A DNA stretch of 12,459 bases from the NCBI GenBank assembly GCA_036555665.1, contig DATBKW010000321.1:1-12459 (forward strand), written 5' to 3'. The notes beneath the pieces were generated by a model that was not told where the DNA came from, ran no database searches, and worked only from the letters and a program-made list of their open reading frames with translations. A program made the position numbers and the translations under genes. This DNA is from JAOPZW01 sp036555665. GTDB taxonomy: Bacteria > Actinomycetota > Thermoleophilia > Solirubrobacterales > Solirubrobacteraceae. Below are positions 1 through 6,667 of the stretch, piece after piece (position 1 is the first letter of the stretch; each line of letters opens with the position of its first letter).

Positions 1-175
1 GAGGGAGGTGTTGAACTATGTTCGACAGTGAACGCGGGCGTTTATATCAGACGCCACCTGGCAAGGCGGCGGAAGAGGTACGACGTGGGACACGAGGGGG
101 AGAACGCCGGCGACGGTCAAAACTTGCGCCTCCCGCAAACCGACGCCCGGTAGGCCTTCCGATAATGGGTCCCTG
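1..175. other. Upstream leader region without a convincing gene
   Basis: No convincing gene lies here. A small + strand frame opens with ATG at 18 behind a GGAGG-like sequence (about 4-8), but its codons lack the strong G/C third-position bias of the real genes, it is rich in Arg and Gly, and it runs into the LuxR gene in another frame, so I do not call it. The stretch is visibly less GC-rich than the rest of the window, as expected for a promoter region. It contains three GAAC/GTTC half-sites (13-16, 20-23, 30-33) and a GATAAT box at 161-166. It probably holds the control region of the LuxR-family gene. Confidence 0.5.
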
Positions 176-178
176 GTG
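161..178 (+). promoter_or_regulatory. Possible -10 box and near-leaderless start of the LuxR-family gene
   Basis: GATAAT at 161-166 matches five of six positions of the bacterial -10 consensus and lies 9 nt before the GTG at 176. Transcription starting about 7 nt after the box would begin only a few bases before that GTG. No Shine-Dalgarno-like sequence precedes it, so a nearly leaderless mRNA is plausible. No good -35 box is seen at 16-18 bp spacing (AACCGA at 17 bp), so this is a weak call. Confidence 0.25.
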
Positions 179-3133
179 CGCGCGCTGTCGAGTCCGCAGT
201 TCGTCGGCCGGACGAAGGAGCTGATCAGGCTCGAGGACGGGCTGGCCGGCGCGGCGCAGAGCGTGCCGGCCGCGTTCGTGATCGGCGGCGAGGCGGGCGT
301 CGGCAAGTCGCGCCTCGTCGCGGAGCTCGCCGACCGCGCGGCGGCCGCCGGGGCGATCGTGGCGGCGGGCGGGTGCATCGATGTCGAGGAGGGCAGGCTC
401 CCCTTCGGCCCGTTCGTGGAGGCGCTGCGCTCCCACGTCGGCGGGCTGGACGTGGCCGCGCGCGACGCGCTCGTCGCGCCGAGCGCCGACGACCTCGCTC
501 GCCTGCTGCCGGAGCTGGCACCGCAACCGCGCGAGCGCGAGCCGGGCGGGTCGTCGCAGGGGCGGCTGTTCGAGCTCGTCCTCGACCTGCTGGGGCGCTT
601 CGCCGACCAGGCGCCGCTCGTGCTGGTCATCGAGGACCTCCACTGGGCCGACCGCTCGACGCGCGACCTGCTCGCCTTCGTCGCGCGCAACCTGCGCGAC
701 GAGCGCATCCTGCTCTTGGCCACCTTTCGCTCGGACGAGCTCTACCGCGGCCATCCGCTGCGCCCGTTCCTGGCCGAGCTCGAGCGCAGTCGCCGCGTCG
801 AGCGCCTCGAGCTGGCGCCGTTCACGCGCGACGAGCTCGCCGAGCAGCTCACGGCGATCCTCGGCCGCGCGGCCGACCGTCCACTGGTGGATTCGATCCT
901 CGAGCGCTCCGAGGGCAACGCGTTCTTCGCCGAGGAGCTGCTGGCCGCCGAGGCCGAGGGACGCGACCTGCCGCCGACCCTCCGCGACATCCTGCTGGCG
1001 CGCGTCGAGGGCCTGCCCGCCGAGGTCCAGGGCGTGCTGGGGGTCGTGGCCGCCGGCGGGCGCGCCGTTCCCGAGGCCCTCCTGGCGGCGGTCTCGCCGC
1101 TGCCCGATGCCGATCGCACCCGGGCGCTGCGCGATGCCGTCGCGCACCAGCTGCTCGTCTACGGCGACGCGGAGGGCTACGCGTTTCGCCACGAGCTGCT
1201 GCGCGAGGCGGTGTACGAGGAGCTTCTCCCCGGCGAGCGCAACACGGTGCACGCGGCCTACGGCGAGGCGTTGACCGCGCGCCCGTGGCTGGCCGCCGAC
1301 CCCGAGACGGTCATCGCCGACCTGGCGCGGCACTGGTACGCCGCGCACGACCTCCCGCGCGCGCTCGCGACGGCCGCCGACGCGGGGCGTGCCGCCGAGC
1401 GGCGTTCGGGCTTCGCCGAGGCGCGCGAGCACTACGAGCGCGCGCTGGAGCTGTGGGACCGCGTGGCCGATGCGCCCCTCCGCGCGGGCACGGACCGCGT
1501 GACGCTCATCCGCCGCGCGGCCGAGGCGGCGAACCTCGCGGGCGACCATGGGCGCGCGGCGGCGCTCATCAGGACTGCGATCGCCCTCGTCGACCCAGTG
1601 GCGGTGCCCGCGGCGGCGGGGCTGGTGCACGAGCGGCTGGGCCGCTACCTGTGGGCGTCGGGAGACGGCGTCGCGGCGCTCGACGCCTACGAACAGGCGG
1701 TGCGCATCGTGCCGGCGACGCCGCCGTCGGCGGCTCGCGCGCGCGTCCTGGCCGCGCGCGGGCAGGGCCTGATGCTGCTCGCCCGCCACGCGGAGTCGCG
1801 CGCCTGCTGCGAGGAGGCGATCGCGATCGCGCGCGCGGTCGGCGCACGCGCGGAGGAGGGCCACGCGCTCAACACGCTCGGCTCCGACCTGGCGTACCTC
1901 GGCGATCCGCAGGGCGCCGTCGAGCACCTCGCGCGTGCGCGGGAGATCGCTCTGGAGGTGGGCGATCCCGACGACGTCGGGCGCGCGTACCTGAACCTCG
2001 TCGACCTCATGGCCGGGCCGCTGGACCGGCTCGAGGAGGCGGTCGCGCTCGCGCGCGAGGGGATCGAGTTCGCGGGGCGCGTCGGCTCGGCGGGCGACTA
2101 CGGCGTGTCGCTGCAGAGCAACGCCGCCGCGGCGCTGGTGCGCCTGGGCCGCTGGGACGAGGCGGCCGGCATGCTGCGCGCCGCCGAGGAGCGCAACCCG
2201 ATCGAGATGGCGGCGATCGACCTGCACCAGTGCAGCGCGTGGCTGGACGTCTGCCGGGGAGCCTTCGACGACGCCGCGCGGCGGCTCGGGCTCGCGCGTG
2301 CGCTCATGGCCAAGACGGTCGATCCTCAGTACCAGGCGCCCCTGCGCGCTCTTGAGGCCGAGCTGGCGCTCTGGCGCGGGGACCCCAAGGCCGCCGCCGA
2401 GGCGGTCGCCGCCGGCCTCGAGCACCTCGCCGGCACCGACGACCGCTGGCTCGCCGCGCCGCTGCTGTGGCTGGGTTTGTGGGCGCAGGCCGACGCCGGC
2501 GCGCGCCCGGGCGACGACGGCGCCGGCGCCGCGCTGCTGGCGCGTGCGCGCGCGCTGCTTCGCGACGACGTCTTCATCCCGCCCGCCACGCGCGCCTACG
2601 TGGTGCTCTGCGAGGCCGAGCACGACCGGCTCGCGCGGGGCGGGGACGCCGGGCCGTGGCGGCGCGCCGCCGAGGCGTGGCGCGCGCTGGGCCAGCCCTA
2701 CCCCGAGGCCTACGCGTGCTGGCGCGAGGGCGAGGCGCTCGTCGGCCGCCGCCGCGCGCGCGAAGGCGCGGGCCCGCTGGCCCGCGCGCAGGCCACGGCC
2801 GACGCGCTCGGCGCCCGCCCGTTGGCGCGCGAGGTCGCGCTGCTCGCGCGACGCGCGCGCCTCGACCTGCAGGGGCGCATCCGCGCCGCCGACGCCGACG
2901 GGGCACAGGCCGGCGCCGCGGCCGAGCTCGGGCTGACGCCGCGCCAGCGCGAGGTGCTCGAGCTCGTCGCCGCCGGGCGCACCAATCGCGAGATCGCCGA
3001 GGCGCTCTTCGTCACCGAGAAGACGGCCGGCGCGCACGTGTCGGGGATCCTGGCCAAGCTGCACGTGCGCAGCCGCGTCGAGGCCGCGACGGCCGCGCAC
3101 CGCCTCGGGCTCGTGCCGTCCGGCGAGGAGTAG
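176..3133 (+). CDS. LuxR-family transcriptional regulator with N-terminal AAA ATPase (LAL/MalT-like)
   Basis: A 985-aa large ATP-binding LuxR-type (LAL) regulator. The order is the usual one for the family: an AAA/NACHT-like ATPase with Walker A GGEAGVGKS (about residues 37-45) and Walker B LVLVIEDLHWAD (148-159), a long Ala/Leu-rich helical repeat section resembling TPRs (about 400-880), and a LuxR/GerE helix-turn-helix beginning LTPRQREVLELVAAG at about 920 and running to the end. Such proteins act as ATP-dependent, ligand-responsive transcription activators in the cytoplasm; the inducer here is unknown. The GTG at 176 is the first start in frame and places the FVGR motif at residues 9-12, typical of these proteins. 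There is no clear ribosome site. It lies 51-87 nt upstream of the large exoprotein gene on the same strand, which makes that gene pair its most likely target. The family is sure; the target is inferred. Confidence 0.95.
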   Translation: MRALSSPQFVGRTKELIRLEDGLAGAAQSVPAAFVIGGEAGVGKSRLVAELADRAAAAGAIVAAGGCIDVEEGRLPFGPFVEALRSHVGGLDVAARDALVAPSADDLARLLPELAPQPREREPGGSSQGRLFELVLDLLGRFADQAPLVLVIEDLHWADRSTRDLLAFVARNLRDERILLLATFRSDELYRGHPLRPFLAELERSRRVERLELAPFTRDELAEQLTAILGRAADRPLVDSILERSEGNAFFAEELLAAEAEGRDLPPTLRDILLARVEGLPAEVQGVLGVVAAGGRAVPEALLAAVSPLPDADRTRALRDAVAHQLLVYGDAEGYAFRHELLREAVYEELLPGERNTVHAAYGEALTARPWLAADPETVIADLARHWYAAHDLPRALATAADAGRAAERRSGFAEAREHYERALELWDRVADAPLRAGTDRVTLIRRAAEAANLAGDHGRAAALIRTAIALVDPVAVPAAAGLVHERLGRYLWASGDGVAALDAYEQAVRIVPATPPSAARARVLAARGQGLMLLARHAESRACCEEAIAIARAVGARAEEGHALNTLGSDLAYLGDPQGAVEHLARAREIALEVGDPDDVGRAYLNLVDLMAGPLDRLEEAVALAREGIEFAGRVGSAGDYGVSLQSNAAAALVRLGRWDEAAGMLRAAEERNPIEMAAIDLHQCSAWLDVCRGAFDDAARRLGLARALMAKTVDPQYQAPLRALEAELALWRGDPKAAAEAVAAGLEHLAGTDDRWLAAPLLWLGLWAQADAGARPGDDGAGAALLARARALLRDDVFIPPATRAYVVLCEAEHDRLARGGDAGPWRRAAEAWRALGQPYPEAYACWREGEALVGRRRAREGAGPLARAQATADALGARPLAREVALLARRARLDLQGRIRAADADGAQAGAAAELGLTPRQREVLELVAAGRTNREIAEALFVTEKTAGAHVSGILAKLHVRSRVEAATAAHRLGLVPSGEE

Positions 3134-3170
3134 GAGAGCCGAAAGACAGGGATCGCGGGCCCGCTCACTC

Positions 3171-3187
3171 TGGGAGTTCTCCCAATG
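3171..3187 (+). promoter_or_regulatory. Inverted repeat covering the candidate ribosome site before the exoprotein gene
   Basis: TGGGAGTTCTCCCA (3171-3184) is a perfect inverted repeat (arms TGGGAG and CTCCCA around TT) ending directly before the ATG at 3185. Its left arm holds GGGAG, the only good Shine-Dalgarno candidate, 8 nt before that ATG. In RNA it could fold as a 5-bp stem with a GUUC loop and hide the ribosome site. As DNA it could equally be an operator for a dimeric regulator such as the LuxR-family protein just upstream. It has no T-tract, so it is not a good terminator for the preceding gene. Confidence 0.4.
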
Positions 3188-6100
3188 TGCGCGAGGCTCG
3201 CGCTTGGGACCCTCGCCGTGATGAGGGGGACGGTCCTGGCAGTGCTCGCCTTCGCCTTGGCGCACGTCCCGGCGGCGCAGGCGGAGATCTACTTCGGCGA
3301 CCACATCGACGGCACCGCGATCGAGCGCGCCAACGACGACGGCAGCGGCGTCGACGCCACGTTCATCAGCGGCGCGAACGGGCCGTGCGGCGTCGCGGTC
3401 ACCGGCTCCCACGTGTACTGGGCCAACGCGGGCAGTCACACGATCGGCCGCGCGAACCTCGACGGCACCGGGGTCGAGGAGAGCTTCATCGACACGCAGA
3501 CCGCGGCCTGCGGCGTCGCCGTCGACGCGGGCCACCTCTACTGGGCCAACGAGTCCGGCTCGAAGATCGGGCGCGCCGCGCTCGATGGCAGCGCGGTACA
3601 GCAGGACTTCATCCAGGTTTCGACGGCCAACGCGCAGCCGTGCGGCATCGCGGTCGACGGCGCGCACATCTACTGGGCCTCGCGTGCGACGGGCCGGATC
3701 GCCCGGGCCAACCTCGACGGCACGGGCTCGAACGAAGGCTTCATCGCCACCGCCGGGACCGGCCGCTGCGGCGTGGCCGTCGACGCGGCGCACATCTACT
3801 GGGCCGATCAGAGCGGCGCCATCGGGCGAGCCGGCCTCGACGGCAGCGAGGTCGATGCCGACTTCATCGCGCTGCGCAGCGCGGCGTGCGGCGTCGCGGT
3901 CGACGGTGCCCATGTCTACTGGGGCAACGGCGGCGGCTCTCCCACGACCATCACCTTCCCCGCCGCCATCGGGCGGGCAAGCCTCGACGGCAGCGCCGCC
4001 AACGACACCTTCCTGCCGACCGGGCCGGGCAACGGGCCGTGTGCCGTCGCGGTCAGCAGCGGATCGTCGTCGCCCCCGGGCGGCGGCGGTGCGCCCGGCG
4101 CCGGCGGTCCCCCGGCCGGCGCCGCGCACCCCGTGGCCCAGATCTCGCAGGTCGGCCGGCTGCGCCGCGGCGCCCGCCTGCTGCTCAGCGCCGCCGGTTC
4201 GATCGGCGGCGGCTCGAACATCGCCAAGGTCGCCTGGGACTTCAACGGCGACGGCCGCTACGACGGGACGTGCCCGAGCAGCGAGCCGATCGGCATCCAC
4301 GCCTTCGCGCGGTCGGGCCTGCGCACCATCGGCCTGAAGATCGTCGACGCGAACGGCGCCTCGGCGACGACCACCCAGCGGGTGGCCGTGAGCGCGATGC
4401 CCGGCGCGCCCAAGGCCGATCCGCGTGCGGTCGGCGAGGACGGCTATGCGTGCGCGAGCCCCGCCCCCAACGGTGCGCCGTGCGTCAAGGACATCGACCT
4501 CGACGGCCAGGACGCCCACGCGCTCGGGATCGGCTGCTTCGAGGAGGCGCCGCCGCCCAAGACCATCGGCCTCGCCGGCGGGCTGCCGACCGGCGCGCCG
4601 GCCGGCAGCGCGCGGGCCGCGTCGCTTGGCGGCACGGTGTACTCGTCCCCGGTCGACAAGAAGATCTTCGGCAAGCTGTGGCGCAGCCGGGGGCCGTTCA
4701 GTATCAACGGGCTTGAGTTCGACCCCAAGGCCGGGACGCCGGGCTACATCGACGAGCGCACGAACGCCATCGACGCCCAGAACGCGCGCGTGCGGATCGT
4801 CGAGACGGCGATCGTGCTCTCCAAGGACCGCGCGATCCGCGACGTCTTCCCCGACCTCACCCAGGCCACGCAGGCGATCCAGATGCCCGACTTCCCCGAT
4901 GTCGGGCGCTACGTGTCGGACCTCTTCGGCTTCAAGCTCATCGGCTCGGTCACGCCCAGGTTCGTCAACGGCAGGCTCGAGCTCGCCGCCCACATCGGGA
5001 TCCCCGGCGGGCTGAGCGCCGACGTGACGCTCGTCGCGGACAACGGCGGCCTGCACGTCGACGAGATCCACGCGCACGCCGACGAGGCGCCGTTCGGCCT
5101 GCTCGACATCCGCAACCTCGACTTCGACTACAAGCCGGCCGACGTCGAGTGGACGGGCGGCGCGACGATCGTGCTCAGCCAGGCGCTGGGGATCCACGGC
5201 ACGATCGGCTTCAAGCACGGCGAGCTCGACCGCCTCGGTGCCTCGCTCGACCTCAACGGCGTCGGCTATCCGCTCGTCCCGCCGCTGATCGTGCTCAACC
5301 AGCTCGGCGTCGAGGCGGGCTTCGGCGACCCGGTGACGTTGACGGGGACGGTCGAGCTCACGGCTGGCGGCAAGCTCGAGGTGCTCGGCGGGAACTTCTC
5401 GGCCGCCGACCTGACGGGCACGGTGAAGTTCACCGCGTCGGACCCGTGGTCGCTGGAGGCCGGCGGCGACCTCAAGCTGCTGACCGTCCCGTTCGCCAAC
5501 GCGTTCGTCAAGTACGTGTCGTCGGGCTCGCTGACTTTCGGCGGCGACGCGCGCCTGGACTTCGAGATCCTCCACGCGCACGGGCACATCGGCGGCTTCT
5601 TCACCAGCGTCGGCAACTTCCAGGCCGACGCCGACGTCGAGGGCTGCATCGACCTGCTCGGCTGCGCCGGCGCCGAGGCCGTCCTGTCCTCCAAGGGCGC
5701 CGGTATCTGCGCCGACCTGGGCTTCGTCCACGCCGGCGGCGGCGTGTTCTGGAACGGCGGCTTCACCTTCATGGCCGACTCGTGCGACATCGCGCAGTTC
5801 CGCATTCCGGGCGCGGGCGGCGCGCGGGCCGCCGCGGCGGGCGGTGAGACAAGCGTGGCGGTGCCTGGCGGCCTGCCGGCGGAGGTCTTCGCCATCGCGG
5901 GCGCGAGCGACGCGCCGAACGCCGCCGTCATCGCTCCCGACGGCACCCGCTACGCCAGCCCCGACGGCTCCGCGGTGCGCAACGACCGCTTCGTGTGGTT
6001 CCGCGAGCCCTCGCTGAAGACGACCTACGTCATCGTCGCCAAGCCGGCCGCCGGGTCATGGCGCGTGACCACGGCGGCGGGTGGCGCCGACGTGGCGGGC

Positions 6101-6667
6101 GTCAAGGTCGCCGACGCGCTGCCCCCGCCGTCGGTGACCGGCTCGGTGGCCCGCAGCGGCCGCGGGCTGGCGCTGCGCTACCGGGCGAAGATCGCCCCCG
6201 GCGAGCGCGTGAGCTTCGCCGAGGCTGGCACCGACGTCGCCCACGCGCTGGGCAGCGCGCGCGGGGCGGCGGGGGCGCTGCGCTTCGTCCCCGCGCCGAC
6301 CGGAGGGCGCGCGCGGAGGATCGTCGCGCTCGTCACCCGGCGCGGGCTGCCGGTCACCCGCATCGTCGTCGCGCGCTTCCGGGCCCCGGCGCCGCGGCCG
6401 CCGCGCGCCGTGCGCGTGCGCATCGTGCGCCACGGCAGCACGCTGGCCATCGTCTGGCGCGGCGAGCCCGCGGTCGTCTACCGCGCCGCGGTGCGGGTCG
6501 GCGACGGTCGCAGGCTGAGGTTCGTGCGCCGCGGCGTGCGCGGGTCGGTGCGAGTACGCCGCGTGCTGCCGCAGTACGGCGCGCGCCTGACGGTCATCGG
6601 CCGCGGGCCCACCGGGCTGGCCGGGCGCCCTGCGAGCGAGCGGATCGGCCCGGTGAGGCGCCGGTGA
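3185..6667 (+). CDS. Large secreted protein: YWTD-like propeller, PKD-like domain, unassigned beta-rich region
   Basis: 1160 aa, predicted to be exported. A hydrophobic signal segment ends in AQA at residues 31-33. The ATG at 3185 has a GGGAG ribosome site; an in-frame ATG at 3221 would give a more compact 21-residue signal peptide, so the start is uncertain. Residues 34-290 hold six repeats of 39-44 aa with Y-W/F motifs at 35, 77, 118, 162, 205 and 244, each followed by an IGRAxLDGS-like strand, as in six-bladed LDL-receptor YWTD propellers. A Cys precedes GVAV or a variant in each repeat (68, 109, 153, 195, 235, 286). A Gly/Pro linker (about 291-315) leads to a PKD-like domain (about 345-402, core WDFNGDGRYDG). 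Residues 405-580 include DIDLDGQD, a possible calcium loop. Residues about 580-875 are beta-rich, without a family I recognise. The C-terminus (about 1065-1160) is Arg-rich and may be Ig/FnIII-like. No sortase motif or membrane anchor is seen. Function is unknown; an extracellular or surface-associated binding role is inferred. Confidence 0.85.
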   Translation: MCARLALGTLAVMRGTVLAVLAFALAHVPAAQAEIYFGDHIDGTAIERANDDGSGVDATFISGANGPCGVAVTGSHVYWANAGSHTIGRANLDGTGVEESFIDTQTAACGVAVDAGHLYWANESGSKIGRAALDGSAVQQDFIQVSTANAQPCGIAVDGAHIYWASRATGRIARANLDGTGSNEGFIATAGTGRCGVAVDAAHIYWADQSGAIGRAGLDGSEVDADFIALRSAACGVAVDGAHVYWGNGGGSPTTITFPAAIGRASLDGSAANDTFLPTGPGNGPCAVAVSSGSSSPPGGGGAPGAGGPPAGAAHPVAQISQVGRLRRGARLLLSAAGSIGGGSNIAKVAWDFNGDGRYDGTCPSSEPIGIHAFARSGLRTIGLKIVDANGASATTTQRVAVSAMPGAPKADPRAVGEDGYACASPAPNGAPCVKDIDLDGQDAHALGIGCFEEAPPPKTIGLAGGLPTGAPAGSARAASLGGTVYSSPVDKKIFGKLWRSRGPFSINGLEFDPKAGTPGYIDERTNAIDAQNARVRIVETAIVLSKDRAIRDVFPDLTQATQAIQMPDFPDVGRYVSDLFGFKLIGSVTPRFVNGRLELAAHIGIPGGLSADVTLVADNGGLHVDEIHAHADEAPFGLLDIRNLDFDYKPADVEWTGGATIVLSQALGIHGTIGFKHGELDRLGASLDLNGVGYPLVPPLIVLNQLGVEAGFGDPVTLTGTVELTAGGKLEVLGGNFSAADLTGTVKFTASDPWSLEAGGDLKLLTVPFANAFVKYVSSGSLTFGGDARLDFEILHAHGHIGGFFTSVGNFQADADVEGCIDLLGCAGAEAVLSSKGAGICADLGFVHAGGGVFWNGGFTFMADSCDIAQFRIPGAGGARAAAAGGETSVAVPGGLPAEVFAIAGASDAPNAAVIAPDGTRYASPDGSAVRNDRFVWFREPSLKTTYVIVAKPAAGSWRVTTAAGGADVAGVKVADALPPPSVTGSVARSGRGLALRYRAKIAPGERVSFAEAGTDVAHALGSARGAAGALRFVPAPTGGRARRIVALVTRRGLPVTRIVVARFRAPAPRPPRAVRVRIVRHGSTLAIVWRGEPAVVYRAAVRVGDGRRLRFVRRGVRGSVRVRRVLPQYGARLTVIGRGPTGLAGRPASERIGPVRRR
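3284..4054 (+). repeat. Six tandem YWTD-like propeller repeats within the exoprotein gene
   Basis: Six protein-level repeats of roughly 39-44 residues. The consensus order is a Cys followed by GVAVDGAH, then hydrophobic-Y-W-A-N/D/S, a short loop, IGRAxLDGS, two to five variable residues and F-I. The first unit starts with IYFGD after the signal peptide, and the last Cys-containing segment (CAVAV, residues 286-290) probably closes the ring. The DNA copies have diverged, so this is an old domain repeat and not a recent tandem duplication. Confidence 0.8.

Noticed and set aside
18..224. Small + strand frame with ATG at 18 and a GGAGG-like site
   Set aside because: The codon choice lacks the G/C third-position bias of the neighbours, the product is Arg/Gly-rich without motifs, and the end overlaps the LuxR gene in another frame.
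3155..3164. GCGGGCCCGC palindrome after the LuxR gene, considered as a terminator
   Set aside because: It has no loop and no T-tract; short GC palindromes are expected by chance at this base composition.
2467..4716. 749-codon + strand frame spanning the end of the LuxR gene and the start of the exoprotein gene
   Set aside because: It is a shifted frame across two real genes; the translation is Arg-rich shadow text.
47..5731. Very long open frame on the - strand (1894 codons), antisense to the regulator and exoprotein genes
   Set aside because: It opposes two genes with clear domains, its product is low-complexity Arg/Ala/Val-rich text without recognisable motifs, and GC-rich codon bias commonly leaves such antisense frames open.
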